From assembly GCF_021646545.1 (NCBI RefSeq), contig NZ_JAKIRP010000024.1, positions 1-64,000 of the forward strand: DNA of 64,000 bases. Direction: 5' to 3'. A model generated the notes under the pieces. It worked only from the letters and a program-made list of their open reading frames with translations, ran no database searches and was not told the origin of the DNA. Below, piece after piece: positions 18,701-28,114 of this stretch (positions are counted from its first letter, which is position 1; the number at the start of each line of letters is the position of its first letter). A program made the translations under genes and the position numbers. The DNA is from Chitinophaga filiformis (lineage in GTDB: Bacteria > Bacteroidota > Bacteroidia > Chitinophagales > Chitinophagaceae).

Positions 18701-19715
18701 TCATAAGGGTAAGGTCTCCTATACGAGCAAGGTGAATGAGGGAACCACCTTTTGTGTCCATCTGAAAACGGGGGCGGAGCATTTTGACGCGCTTGCCCTG
18801 AAAGCGGAACCAGTGAAGAAATCAGCGCTCCTGGATGAACTGATCGATGAGGTGTACCGGAAGCCGGAGCCGGAAAAACCGGTATCCCCGGAAGAAATGG
18901 TTACGGAAAAGAGGACGGTCCTGCTGATTGACGACAATGCAGAGATCAGGGAATATCTGCACCGGCTTTTCGCCGATAAATACATTGTCTACGAAGCGGA
19001 AAATGGCATAGAAGGATTTGCCGCCGTGGAAAAGTATATGCCGGACCTGGTGATCAGTGACATCCATATGGAGGGAATGAATGGTATTGAGTTGTGCCGC
19101 AAGATCAAGGAAACGGATATTATGAGCCATATCCCGGTTATTCTGCTGACGTCCTCCTCGTCATCCGAGGCAAAAATTGAGGGAATAGAAGGCGGTGCGG
19201 ATGATTACATCACCAAACCGTTTGACAGTGCCCTGCTGCTGGTAAAAGTGCAGACCATCATCAGGAACCGTAACCTGTTACAGCAATATTTCCAGGAAAA
19301 TATCACCTTAAGGACCAGCTACGTAAAAGTGCCTGCCGAATACCAGGACTTTTTAAAAAGATGTATAGAAATAGTAGAAGCCAACCTGGGGAATGAAGAT
19401 TTTACTATTAAAACCTTCACACAGGCGATCGGCATGAGCCATTCCAGTCTTTATAAAAAAGTAAAATCCATCTCAGGACAAACGATCAATGCCTTTATCC
19501 GATCCATCCGGCTGAGGAAGGCGGCCGTTCTGATGTTAAAGGAGAATTACACCGTCAACCAGGCTGCCTTTCAGGTGGGAATCGCTGATATTAAATATTT
19601 CAGGGAGCAGTTTCACAAACTGTTTGGAATGAATCCTTCGGCTTACGTAAAAAAGTACAGGCATTCTTTCAACCAGGATCTGAACGTGGTAAAATCAGAC
19701 AATTCTGCAGTCTGA
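15756..19715 (+). CDS. Hybrid two-component system sensor/regulator (HTCS)
   Basis: A 1319-residue single-protein signalling system. Signal peptide at about 1-18. A periplasmic double-propeller sensor occupies about 25-640, with many blades of the form LWIGT..GL..Y (for example MWFGTYDGLNRYDG, LWIGTDGGGLKYW, MWVGTEGGGLLLF). A Y_Y_Y domain follows at about 665-745 and one membrane helix at about 752-771. The histidine kinase has phospho-acceptor His806 in SHEFRTPL and an ATPase domain with NLLSNAFKF, DSGAGIP and GFGIGLYLV. The receiver has Asp1102 in ISDIHM and the conserved Lys in TKPF. A C-terminal AraC-type DNA-binding domain lies at about 1215-1310. All key residues are intact. It most likely senses an oligosaccharide from the adjacent PUL and activates the SusC gene downstream. 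Confidence 0.95.
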   Translation: MRWTMLIWMTISINGLFAAEQPLRYLSIENGLSNNAVVNVYQDYKGFMWFGTYDGLNRYDGYKFRIYRNRIGDSTSLIDNGIYTIDGDTDHRLWIGGRKGVSIFDPVNERFSVARNAATGKPIEGNIHVIKAGNQGMVLVGSESRGLLLFNRHAAAGRQIAVDNHLNYEVTAIDFNADKTAAYIFIQDIGLCKYDCSKAAVTVINRELKQANCLKVDKNGDLWIGTDKGLFKYNGTYSDNYLKERSKIVNLCSDKQGILWAASDGHGIFVVRDGEARHSDYALSSNSVYSICEDREGRKWIGTLRGGVNIIDNRRNLFEQHSFKGSTVDNFILSFCEADGKNLWIGTDGGGLKYWNRENKTVKEYRYDAGNKQALSSNFITGMLHDSHDNLWIATWFGGINRYNKARDAFDHYACFNPFTKATENNVWVIYEDAQKRLWASTSNNGTLYTLNRQADTFELFDRSLVNIQCLAEDRKGNMWGGNYSSLIKIDRDHKQHRIFPVGYTVRAIHEDRQGNMWVGTEGGGLLLFNTTTGKFRRFSEAEGLPGNTVLRLLEDDKGNLWISTFNGLAKFDPVQYTCRNFSQTDGLQSNQFSFNAALRMRSGEFLFGGIKGLNIFHPDSIYERSNFSPVFLTAIRLNNVPAAQNDDYISKRSLENIEEITIPYDKAAVSLDFVALEYTSPDKIGYSYQMEGWDKGWNDARESRTANYTHLPEGNYTFLMKVTNADGKWGEEKRLLTIIVLPPWYRTPWAYGVYIAIILGIIYLYIQYKSRQERLKYEIRLAHLESEKEKEINEKKLSFFTNISHEFRTPLTLIINPLKELKDNEKLGVVYRNARRLLSLVDQLLLFRKADNEELKVAKFNITLLCEEVFLCFTQQAESRNIRYQFLADNNGALEIYANYEQIEIALFNLLSNAFKFTPDGGEICFRIQQTVGGVDIFLQDSGAGIPENMGDRIFDKFQHGASHSSGFGIGLYLVKKFIENHKGKVSYTSKVNEGTTFCVHLKTGAEHFDALALKAEPVKKSALLDELIDEVYRKPEPEKPVSPEEMVTEKRTVLLIDDNAEIREYLHRLFADKYIVYEAENGIEGFAAVEKYMPDLVISDIHMEGMNGIELCRKIKETDIMSHIPVILLTSSSSSEAKIEGIEGGADDYITKPFDSALLLVKVQTIIRNRNLLQQYFQENITLRTSYVKVPAEYQDFLKRCIEIVEANLGNEDFTIKTFTQAIGMSHSSLYKKVKSISGQTINAFIRSIRLRKAAVLMLKENYTVNQAAFQVGIADIKYFREQFHKLFGMNPSAYVKKYRHSFNQDLNVVKSDNSAV

Positions 19716-19725
19716 AATATGAAAA

Positions 19726-19754
19726 TACCCCCTTTTTTAAGCGATTTACCCCCT
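19726..19754 (+). promoter_or_regulatory. Direct repeat TACCCCCT x2, candidate HTCS operator
   Basis: TACCCCCT occurs at 19726-19733 and again at 19747-19754, exactly 21 bases apart, so both face the same side of the helix. The pair lies between the HTCS stop and the SusC start it should control. AraC-type dimers usually bind direct repeats with about this spacing. Assignment to the HTCS is inference. Confidence 0.5.
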
Positions 19755-19785
19755 CTGCGGGTCCTTTTTATCCACCTAATTTAGT

Positions 19786-19804
19786 CACGTAATTACCACG
19801 TAAT
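19786..19804 (+). promoter_or_regulatory. Direct repeat CACGTAAT x2
   Basis: CACGTAAT at 19786-19793 and 19797-19804, 11 bases apart (one helical turn), 45-63 bases upstream of the SusC start. It may belong to the promoter/activator region or the 5' leader; unproven. Confidence 0.35.
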
Positions 19805-19848
19805 CATAGTGCAACCAGCTATCAATCAATTTTAAAGGAAAGTACGTT

Positions 19849-22800
19849 ATGAAAAAATGTTTATCGACGGTAGTGAAATTAGTGTCACTACGACAGTTGC
19901 TGATGGTCCTTCTCCTCTCCCTGTCCCTGATACCAGAATTAAGGGCGCAAAAGCTAAATATTACGGGGAAGGTGTCCGAATCGGGGGGACCGGTTCCCGG
20001 TGTGAGTGTCCGTATAAAAGGAACCAACCAGGGAACGCTGACAAATGACGAGGGTAAGTTTACCCTGTCGGCCAATGTAGGCGATTCCTTAATCTTCAAT
20101 CACGTTTCATACGTAAGCCAGGCAGTAGCGGTTAAAAGTTCCGCGCCGGTAAATGTAACGCTCACCTCTGTGAGTCAGAATGTAAATGAAGTGGTGGTAG
20201 TAGGTTATGGTACCCAGAAAAAAGCAACCCTTACCGGTTCTATTTCTGTGGTTAAAGGGGCAGATATCGTAAAAAGCCCTCAGCCAAACGTGTCTAACGC
20301 ACTGGCTGGCCGCTTCTCTGGTGTAATTGCAAACAACAGGTCCGGTGAGCCAGGTTACGATGGTTCCAATGTCAGCATCCGCGGACAGGCAACCACCGGT
20401 AATAATGACGTACTGATAGTGGTAGATGGGGTGCCCGGACAGATCGGCGGTCTGGAAAGGCTGGATCCCAATGACATAGAAAGCATCAGTGTACTGAAAG
20501 ATGCATCTGCAGCGGTATATGGTAGCCGTGCGGCAAACGGGGTGATCCTGGTGACTACCAAAAGAGGTAAAACAGGTAAGCCTGTGATCTCGTACAGCTT
20601 CAACCAGGGATTTTCTTCTCCAACCCGTCTGCCTGAAATGGCTGATGCGGCAACATATGCCACCATCAGGAACGAGATCCAGTATTATGCACAGCCTGCA
20701 TCTGGTATGAACCAGGTATACTCCGCCGAACAGATACAGAAGTTCAGAGATGGTTCTGATCCCCTGAATTATCCGAATACAGACTGGCAGAAAGAATCGC
20801 TGAAGAAATCAGCGCTGCAGAGCCAGCATAGTTTGTCGGTAAACGGCGGAAGTGAAAATGTAAGATATTACGTGTCCCTGGGTATGATCAAACAGGACGG
20901 TATCTATAAAAATGGCGCAACAGATTACAACCAATATAATTTCAGATCAAATATTGATGCGGACGTTACGAAAAGATTGAAAGTAAGTCTCTATCTGTCA
21001 GGCCGTGAAGAAGACCGTATGTACCCGGTAACCGGAGCTGGAGATATCTTCCGTTCCATCTACCGTGCTTATCCTACAGTAGCGGCACGTTATCCCAATG
21101 GCCTGCCAACTTCAGGTATTGAGAACAATAACCCGATACTGCAGGCGACCGATATAGGTGGTACCAACAGAAACCCTACGCAGGTGTTCAATGGTATCCT
21201 GAAAGGTAGTTATGCCATTCCGGGCGTAGATGGTCTTTCCCTGGACGGATTCGTCTCTCTCGATAAATCATGGAGCTTCTCCAAAGCATTTGCTAAACCC
21301 TACGCAGTGTATGACTTTGTAGCAGCAACCAACACCTACAAGAAAACTGTAATAGGTGGTTCCAACCAGATGGCTACGCTGTCCGAAGGACAGCTGAACA
21401 AGGCACTGATTACCTCCAATATCAAACTGAACTATGCACGCAGGTTTGGTAAACACGATGTAAGTGCGTTTATCGCGTATGAACAAAGTAAAACATCCCT
21501 GGATAGTCTGGGCGCCTACAGGATGAACTTCCCGACTACGCTGACACCTGAATTGTCTCAGGGCGGAGCTGCTGCTACAGATAAGGACAACTCCGGTAAA
21601 AGCTACATTTTTACCAGGAAGAGTTATTTCGGCAGACTGGCCTATAACTACGCCGAAAAATACCTCCTGGAGGCACAGGCACGTATCGATGGTTCTTCTA
21701 CTTTCCCGCAAGGCGAACGATATGGTTTCTTCCCTTCAGTATCTGCCGGATGGCGCGTATCACAGGAAGAATGGTTTAAGTCTTCAGTAGGCTTTATCAA
21801 CGACCTGAAACTGCGTGCTTCTTATGGTACATTAGGTAATGATAATGTTGGACTGTTCCAGTATTTCGACAACTACTCGCTGAATAACCAATACGTGATT
21901 GGTTCGGCTATTCACTCCGGTATCGATCTGACCAAGCTCGGTAACGCAAACATTACCTGGGAAGTAGCGAAGAAACTGGATGTGGGTTTCAATGCACAGG
22001 TGCTGAAACACCTGTCAATGGAATTCATTTATTTCCAGCAGAAACGTAGTGACATTCTCACGCCAAGAAATGCGTCTATCCCACAGCTGTCAGGTATCGT
22101 AAACCCATACAATGCTGACCCGCTGGTGCCTTCTGAGAATATCGGAAAGGTGAACAGCAATGGTATAGAAGCTACGTTGGGATATGACAACCGCACTGCC
22201 AGCGGCATTGGTTATCATATCAGCACAAACTTCACCTATGCGAAAAACAAAGTGATTTTCATGGACGAAGCTGCCGGAACATTGGATTATCAGCGCAAAA
22301 CCGGCAGACCGCTATATACAGAGCTGCTGTATAATGCGATAGGTATTTTCAGATCACAGGCTGACCTGGATAAGTATCCGCACGTGAAAGGCGCGCAGCT
22401 TGGTGACCTGATCTATGAAGATTACAACAAGGATGGCCAGATCACTGCAGATGACCAGACAAGAATGCCATATAGCAATATTCCTCAGATCACTTACGGT
22501 GCTGTATTGGGCGCTGATTACAAAGGTTTCGATGTGTCAGTGGTATTTGCAGGGCAGGCACGTGTAAGCCAGTATGTATTACCGGAGTCAGGTACTATCG
22601 GTAACTACTATAGCAGCTGGGCAGATAACCGCTGGAGCCCGTCAAACCCTAACGGAACCTATCCTAAAGTAGATGAGAGGGCTTCTTCTTCTAATAATGG
22701 AGGTCTGTACAAGAACTCCTTCTGGCTGAATAATGCGTCTTTCCTCCGTCTTAAGAACGTGGAACTTGGCTATAATGTGAATGCAGGTATTTTATCCCGT

Positions 22801-22953
22801 ATGAATATCTCCGGCCTGAGAATATACGCCAGCGCCTTCAACCTGTTCACTTTCACAAAAGTGAAAGACTATGATCCGGAAGGCTTTAGCAGCAGCGGAC
22901 AGTTCTATCCGCAGCAACGTATCGTGAATGTGGGAGCGAATGTTAAGTTTTAA
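19849..22953 (+). CDS. SusC/RagA family TonB-linked outer membrane protein (PUL transporter)
   Basis: A 1034-residue TonB-dependent transporter. The N-terminal stretch MKKCLSTVVKLVSLRQLLM is a longer than usual signal region with a hydrophobic core to about residue 34 (ELRAQ). The carboxypeptidase-regulatory-like domain (GKVSESGGPVPGVSVRIKG) comes next. The plug entry is NEVVVVGYGTQKKATLTGS and the plug SIEVLKDAS-type motif reads SISVLKDASAAVYGSRAANG. The barrel ends in VNVGANVKF. It is paired with SusD 18 bases downstream and followed by two glycoside hydrolases. Probably activated by the adjacent HTCS. Confidence 0.95.
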   Translation: MKKCLSTVVKLVSLRQLLMVLLLSLSLIPELRAQKLNITGKVSESGGPVPGVSVRIKGTNQGTLTNDEGKFTLSANVGDSLIFNHVSYVSQAVAVKSSAPVNVTLTSVSQNVNEVVVVGYGTQKKATLTGSISVVKGADIVKSPQPNVSNALAGRFSGVIANNRSGEPGYDGSNVSIRGQATTGNNDVLIVVDGVPGQIGGLERLDPNDIESISVLKDASAAVYGSRAANGVILVTTKRGKTGKPVISYSFNQGFSSPTRLPEMADAATYATIRNEIQYYAQPASGMNQVYSAEQIQKFRDGSDPLNYPNTDWQKESLKKSALQSQHSLSVNGGSENVRYYVSLGMIKQDGIYKNGATDYNQYNFRSNIDADVTKRLKVSLYLSGREEDRMYPVTGAGDIFRSIYRAYPTVAARYPNGLPTSGIENNNPILQATDIGGTNRNPTQVFNGILKGSYAIPGVDGLSLDGFVSLDKSWSFSKAFAKPYAVYDFVAATNTYKKTVIGGSNQMATLSEGQLNKALITSNIKLNYARRFGKHDVSAFIAYEQSKTSLDSLGAYRMNFPTTLTPELSQGGAAATDKDNSGKSYIFTRKSYFGRLAYNYAEKYLLEAQARIDGSSTFPQGERYGFFPSVSAGWRVSQEEWFKSSVGFINDLKLRASYGTLGNDNVGLFQYFDNYSLNNQYVIGSAIHSGIDLTKLGNANITWEVAKKLDVGFNAQVLKHLSMEFIYFQQKRSDILTPRNASIPQLSGIVNPYNADPLVPSENIGKVNSNGIEATLGYDNRTASGIGYHISTNFTYAKNKVIFMDEAAGTLDYQRKTGRPLYTELLYNAIGIFRSQADLDKYPHVKGAQLGDLIYEDYNKDGQITADDQTRMPYSNIPQITYGAVLGADYKGFDVSVVFAGQARVSQYVLPESGTIGNYYSSWADNRWSPSNPNGTYPKVDERASSSNNGGLYKNSFWLNNASFLRLKNVELGYNVNAGILSRMNISGLRIYASAFNLFTFTKVKDYDPEGFSSSGQFYPQQRIVNVGANVKF

Positions 22954-22970
22954 TCGTAAAAATTCCATCA

Positions 22971-24641
22971 ATGAAAACTAGTAAGAATATATTATACGCG
23001 ATGCTTTTTGCCGGAGGAATATTCACCTCCTGTAAAAAGGATTACCTGGATATCGTACCTTCTGATAAGATCGCAGATGTGGCAGTATTGGCTGATTCCT
23101 CTTTGTTTGAGAACTATGTCATTAACCGTTATATGGGCGTAAAACTGCAGGACAAGGAAGCAGAGGGCACGCCTCCGGGCTTCGGCAGGGGCTTTGAATA
23201 TGCCATGTGGAGTGCGCTGACAGACGAGGCTATTTACAATAACGATGATAATACCTGGTTGATACAGAGAGGTTTGCTCGCGCCGGAAAATACGGGTATT
23301 GCCGGTACCATCTGGGGCAGGAGCTACCGCAGCATCCGCGAATGTAACTATGGCCTGAACAATATTATGCAGGTGGGAATGAGCGACCAGCTAAGAGCTA
23401 AACTGAGAGGTGAACTGCATTTTATCAGGGCTTTCCGTTACCAGGATCTGATCAGGAACTATGGCGGTGTTATTTTAATGGGTGACAAAGTGTATAATCT
23501 TGGCGACGATATGACCGACGCCTCCCTCTATACCAAGTCCTCTTTGAAACAATGTATAGACTATGCAGTGGCTGAGCTGGATTCTGCAGCACAGTACCTG
23601 CCTGCAGTGAACGACAATAGCTGGCAGACGGGCCGCGCTACCAAAGGTGCTGCCCTCGCATTAAAAGCACGTCTGTTATTGTATGCGGCTAGTCCTCTGT
23701 ACAATGCAGGTAGCTGGGCAGATGCTGCAGCTGCCGCAAAAGCGGTGATGGATATGAACCAGTACTCAATTGCGCCGGATTATACGAAATTGTTCCTGAC
23801 CGCCGGCAGCAATGAGATTATTTTCGCCAGACAATATGCGATCGGTGCACGCCACGTATGCCTGGAAATAGCAAACGGACCAAATGGCTATAATGGCTGG
23901 GGCGGAAACATACCCTTGCAGAACCTGGTGGATGCTTACGAAATGAAGAGTGGTAAACCGATCACGGATGCCACTTCCGGATATGATGCCACCAATCCTT
24001 ATGCAAACCGCGATGCCCGTTTTTATGCTACCGTGCTTTATAATGGAGCTATTTACAGAGGAGATACTGTTAAGACGTATACTCCCGGCGGAAAAGACAG
24101 TAAAGACGGACCTTCCAACTGGAATACTTCTAAAACCGGTTATTACCTGCGTAAATTCATGGATGATAACAATCCTATAGATAACCCATGGAACGTAGCC
24201 GGCTTACAGCCATGGATCTATCTCCGCTATGCGGAAATCCTGCTGAGCTATGCAGAAGCGCAGAACGAAGCAGTAGGTCCTGACGCCTCCGTATATGCTG
24301 CGGTGAACCAGGTAAGACAACGTGAAAGCGTTCAGCAACCTGCACTGGTGGCTGGACTGTCCAAAGACCAGATGAGAGAAGCGATCAGAAGGGAGAGGCA
24401 GGTGGAACTGGCTTTCGAAGAGCACCGCTTTTATGATGTACGTCGCTGGAAGATCGCAATGGAAACAGAAAACGTTCCTGCTTATGGTATAACAGTGGAG
24501 ATGAACAACGGTAAGCCTGTATATACGAGGAAAGTGGCATTAAGCAACCGCGCATTCGCTGAAAAGAACTACTGGCTGCCTATTCCGAGAGCAGAGATCC
24601 AGGCTTCAAATAATAAGCTGGAACAAACAACAGGATATTAG
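22971..24641 (+). CDS. SusD/RagB family nutrient-binding lipoprotein (PUL)
   Basis: A 556-residue surface lipoprotein. Lipobox FTSC, Cys at about 21, followed by KKDYLD, the classic SusD N-terminus. It contains GRSYRSIRECNYGLNNI, helical TPR-like repeats (LALKARLLLYAASPLYN) and the C-terminal SusD domain with LRYAEILLSYAEAQNEA, RRERQVELAFEEHRFYDVRRW and YWLPIPRAEIQASNN. It binds the oligosaccharide for the SusC partner. Confidence 0.94.
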   Translation: MKTSKNILYAMLFAGGIFTSCKKDYLDIVPSDKIADVAVLADSSLFENYVINRYMGVKLQDKEAEGTPPGFGRGFEYAMWSALTDEAIYNNDDNTWLIQRGLLAPENTGIAGTIWGRSYRSIRECNYGLNNIMQVGMSDQLRAKLRGELHFIRAFRYQDLIRNYGGVILMGDKVYNLGDDMTDASLYTKSSLKQCIDYAVAELDSAAQYLPAVNDNSWQTGRATKGAALALKARLLLYAASPLYNAGSWADAAAAAKAVMDMNQYSIAPDYTKLFLTAGSNEIIFARQYAIGARHVCLEIANGPNGYNGWGGNIPLQNLVDAYEMKSGKPITDATSGYDATNPYANRDARFYATVLYNGAIYRGDTVKTYTPGGKDSKDGPSNWNTSKTGYYLRKFMDDNNPIDNPWNVAGLQPWIYLRYAEILLSYAEAQNEAVGPDASVYAAVNQVRQRESVQQPALVAGLSKDQMREAIRRERQVELAFEEHRFYDVRRWKIAMETENVPAYGITVEMNNGKPVYTRKVALSNRAFAEKNYWLPIPRAEIQASNNKLEQTTGY

Positions 24642-24642
24642 T

Positions 24643-26124
24643 ATGAAATTGATCATTGTATCGGCATTACTGCTTTATACATGTATGCATACCGCGGCGG
24701 GACAGACCGCCGCGGTGCATATAAGCATCGATCCGGAAGTGACGTATCAGACGATTGACAATTTTGGCGCTTCAGATGCCTGGTCGGCACAATTCGTGGG
24801 TAACTGGCCGGCAGAAAAGAAGAACAGAATGGCTGACTGGCTGTTTAGCACAGACACGACTTCCTCCGGGCAGCCTAAGGGCATCGGATTGTCCCTGTGG
24901 CGCTATAATATAGGTGCAGGCAGTGCCGAACAGGGAGACAGCAGTGGTATTACAGACGAATGGCACAGGGCTTCCAGGTGGGATGCCCAATCAGGACAGC
25001 TTTGGTTCCTGCAGGCGGCGAAAGAAAGAAAGGTGAAACAGTTCCTGGCTTTCCTGAACAGTCCTCCTGTTAATCTGACCCTTACCGGCAGAGCCTTTGC
25101 CTACAAGGGAAATACTAACATCAGTCCTGATAAATACGATGCTTTTGCCACTTATATCGCAGATGCAATTGAAGGCATCCATAAAACCACCGGTACCCGT
25201 TTTGACTTCATCAGTCCTGTGAATGAACCACAATGGGACTGGAGTGACAACAAACAGGAGGGATGCCCTTACAACAATGATCAGATCAGTGCGCTGACGA
25301 GAACCCTGAGTAAAACGCTCACGGCACGTAAGCTGTCTGCGAAAATAGTGATCAGCGAAGCGGGTCAGCTGAACTACCTGTTTGACGGAAGAGATAAACC
25401 CGCGAAAGGAAAACAGGTCACCGCTTTCTTTGACAGCAGTTCTCCTGATTATGTGGGCAACCTGCCAAATGTGTATCACAGTATTTTAGGCCATAGCTAT
25501 TTTACTACTTCACCCCGTCATATAGCGGTGCAGGTAAGAGAGGAAGTGGCGAAGCAGGTGAAGAAAGTAAATGGACTGGGATTCTGGCAGTCAGAATATT
25601 GTATACTCGGCGATAACGCAGGTGAGATCAATGGGCAAAAAAGAGATTATGGTATGGAGTCTGCGTTGTACCTGGCCCGTGTCATCCATAACGATCTGAC
25701 TATTGCTAATGCAGCGGCATGGCAATACTGGCTGGCAATATCTCCATACGATTATAAAGATGGATTGATCTATATAGACAAGAATAAAGCGGATGGACAG
25801 TTCCGCGACAGTAAAATGTTGTGGGCACTGGGCAACTACAGCCGTTTTGTAAGACCCGGAGCAAAAAGGATCAGTGCTGATATAGCAGGAGACAGTACAT
25901 TGCTGGTCTCTGCGTATAAAAATACAGATCGTACCATCAGTATAGTGATTATCAATAGTGCGAACGAGAACAAAACTATTACGCTGAACCGTAAGAAGGG
26001 ACAGTTCCGGAGGCTTCGCTCATATGTGACCTCTGATGCGGATAACCTACACCCTCTTGCGGTAAATAGTAGCCTCACAATACCCGGCCGGGCTGTTGTC
26101 ACGGTGACGGAAAGTATTAATTAA
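24643..26124 (+). CDS. GH30-type glycoside hydrolase, likely endo-beta-1,6-galactanase
   Basis: A 493-residue secreted enzyme with a signal peptide (about 1-20, TAAGQ). The start is one base after the SusD stop. The fold is a clan-A barrel with a small C-terminal beta-domain. The N-terminal ITIDNFGASDAW-like stretch (QTIDNFGASDAWSAQF) and SLWRYNIGAGS resemble GH30 subfamily enzymes acting on beta-1,6-galactan. The acid/base is probably Glu195 (SPVNEPQW) and the nucleophile Glu318 (FWQSEYCIL). With the GH35 enzyme next to it, the pair should degrade galactan side chains to galactose. The beta-1,6-glucanase and glucosylceramidase activities of other GH30 members remain alternatives. Confidence 0.85.
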   Translation: MKLIIVSALLLYTCMHTAAGQTAAVHISIDPEVTYQTIDNFGASDAWSAQFVGNWPAEKKNRMADWLFSTDTTSSGQPKGIGLSLWRYNIGAGSAEQGDSSGITDEWHRASRWDAQSGQLWFLQAAKERKVKQFLAFLNSPPVNLTLTGRAFAYKGNTNISPDKYDAFATYIADAIEGIHKTTGTRFDFISPVNEPQWDWSDNKQEGCPYNNDQISALTRTLSKTLTARKLSAKIVISEAGQLNYLFDGRDKPAKGKQVTAFFDSSSPDYVGNLPNVYHSILGHSYFTTSPRHIAVQVREEVAKQVKKVNGLGFWQSEYCILGDNAGEINGQKRDYGMESALYLARVIHNDLTIANAAAWQYWLAISPYDYKDGLIYIDKNKADGQFRDSKMLWALGNYSRFVRPGAKRISADIAGDSTLLVSAYKNTDRTISIVIINSANENKTITLNRKKGQFRRLRSYVTSDADNLHPLAVNSSLTIPGRAVVTVTESIN

Positions 26125-26137
26125 TAAAAGACCAAGG

Positions 26138-27964
26138 ATGAAAAGGATTGGCTTAATTGCTTTGCTGATGGCACTGCTCAGCATGACTGCAGGTGCACAG
26201 CAAACAGGGAAACATACGTTCGAACTGGGAGATACGGCATTCCTGCTGGATGGTAAACCCTTCCTGATGATCTCAGGCGAAATGCATTATCCCCGCGTGC
26301 CACGTGAATGCTGGCGGGAGAGAATGAAGATGGCAAAGGCCATGGGCTTAAATACCATCGGGACATATGTATTCTGGAATGTACATGAACCGGAGAAAGG
26401 GCAGTATGATTTTTCAGGTAATAATGATATCGCTGCTTTCGTGAAAACAGCCCAGGAGGAAGGACTATGGGTGGTGCTGAGACCCAGTCCCTATGTATGT
26501 GCAGAGTGGGAATTTGGCGGTTATCCGTACTGGCTGCAACAGATCAAAGGACTGACCGTACGTAGCAAAGAACCGCAATACCTGGAGGCTTACAGGAACT
26601 ATATCAAGGCGGTCGGTAAACAGTTGTCGCCATTACTGGTGAACCATGGTGGTAACATACTGATGGTGCAGATAGAGAATGAGTATGGTTCTTATTCAAA
26701 TGATAAAGACTATCTCGACATTAACCGCAAGATGTTCATAGAAGCCGGTTTTGACGGTCTGCTATACACCTGTGACCCTGAACCGGCTATTAAAGACGGC
26801 CATCTGCCAGGCCTTTTACCGGCTATCAATGGTGTAGACGATCCGGCGAAAGTGAAAAGACTGATAAATGAAAATCATAATGGCAAGGGGCCTTATTATA
26901 TAGCAGAATGGTATCCCGCCTGGTTCGACTGGTGGGGAACAAAACATCATACGGTTCCTTATCAGAAGTATCTCGGAAAACTGGATAGTGTATTGGCTGC
27001 AGGCATATCCATCAATATGTATATGTTCCATGGAGGTACTACGAGAGACTTCATGAATGGTGCGAACGCTAATGATCATGCGCCATATGAACCACAGATC
27101 AGCAGCTATGATTATGACGCGCCGCTGGATGAAGCAGGGAATGCTACAGAGAAGTTCAGGCAGTTCCGCGCCGTGATCGCCAAACATTTACCTGCTGGTA
27201 CAGTATTGCCGGAAATACCCGCTGCAAGACCGGTGATTGAAATACCGGATATTCAGTTAACACGCTCAACACCATTGTTCAACTTTTTACCCGCCCCTGT
27301 CAGCAATGTAAAGCCGCTTACTTTCGAAGATCTGGGACAGGCATACGGATGGGTGTTGTATAGCACAACGCTGGAGGGCAATAAGAAAGCCATGTTAAAG
27401 CTGAAAGAACTGAGGGATTATTGTATCGTAATGGTGAATGGGAAGAGAGTGGGAGTGCTGGACAGAAGATCCGGACTGGATAGCATACAGTTGCAGTTGC
27501 CTGCAGGTAAAGTGAAACTTGATCTGCTGCTGGAAAACCTGGGACGTATCAACTTCGGTCCTTATCTGCTGACTAATAAAAAGGGAATAACAGAACAAGT
27601 GCTGTGGGCAGGCAAAGAAGTCAGGAACTGGAAGATGTATAAACTGCCATTTGACAAGCTGCCTGCTGTGAAAGTACAGAAGAACATTACAGGTTCAAAT
27701 GTACCAACATTAAAAGAAGGTGCATTCGTGTTGGATCAGCCGGGAGATACTTACCTGGATATGAGCAACTGGGGTAAGGGCGCTGTATGGATCAACGGGC
27801 ATCACCTCGGCAGATACTGGGAGGTAGGTCCTCAGCAGACCATATATGTTCCGGCAGAATGGCTCCGTAAAGGTACCAACAACATTGTCGTAATGGAATT
27901 GACCAAACCGGAAATGAACAAACTATCGGGGATATCACATCCTATATTGGATGTATTGAAATAA
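26138..27964 (+). CDS. GH35 beta-galactosidase
   Basis: A 608-residue secreted enzyme; signal peptide about 1-20 (TAGAQ). The GH35 hallmark ISGEMHYPRVPRECWRERM lies at about 45-63, then GLNTIGTYVFWNVHEPEKG. Acid/base Glu182 in QIENEYGSY and nucleophile Glu257 in IAEWYPAWFDWWG. C-terminal jelly-roll domains with WINGHHLGRYW bind or cap the sugar. It follows the GH30 gene by 13 bases and is the last gene of the PUL. It should release terminal beta-galactose from oligosaccharides in the periplasm. Confidence 0.93.
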   Translation: MKRIGLIALLMALLSMTAGAQQTGKHTFELGDTAFLLDGKPFLMISGEMHYPRVPRECWRERMKMAKAMGLNTIGTYVFWNVHEPEKGQYDFSGNNDIAAFVKTAQEEGLWVVLRPSPYVCAEWEFGGYPYWLQQIKGLTVRSKEPQYLEAYRNYIKAVGKQLSPLLVNHGGNILMVQIENEYGSYSNDKDYLDINRKMFIEAGFDGLLYTCDPEPAIKDGHLPGLLPAINGVDDPAKVKRLINENHNGKGPYYIAEWYPAWFDWWGTKHHTVPYQKYLGKLDSVLAAGISINMYMFHGGTTRDFMNGANANDHAPYEPQISSYDYDAPLDEAGNATEKFRQFRAVIAKHLPAGTVLPEIPAARPVIEIPDIQLTRSTPLFNFLPAPVSNVKPLTFEDLGQAYGWVLYSTTLEGNKKAMLKLKELRDYCIVMVNGKRVGVLDRRSGLDSIQLQLPAGKVKLDLLLENLGRINFGPYLLTNKKGITEQVLWAGKEVRNWKMYKLPFDKLPAVKVQKNITGSNVPTLKEGAFVLDQPGDTYLDMSNWGKGAVWINGHHLGRYWEVGPQQTIYVPAEWLRKGTNNIVVMELTKPEMNKLSGISHPILDVLK

Positions 27965-28057
27965 TTGATGGGGGACAAAAGGACGATATTAAGTGATCAG
28001 AAGAAATTATGGATATAAAGTATAGAACAGTGAACCCATCACAATTATTAGTTGATG

Positions 28058-28095
28058 AATCGGGACCGTTTACAACGGTTCCGATTTTTTTTTTA
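28058..28095 (+). terminator. Rho-independent terminator of the PUL
   Basis: Twelve-base-pair stem AATCGGGACCGT/ACGGTTCCGATT (one G-T pair) with a five-base loop, followed by a run of eight or more T. It insulates the eCIS operon from PUL transcription. Confidence 0.85.
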
Positions 28096-28114
28096 TTTTA
28101 ACTTTTTAAATTTA

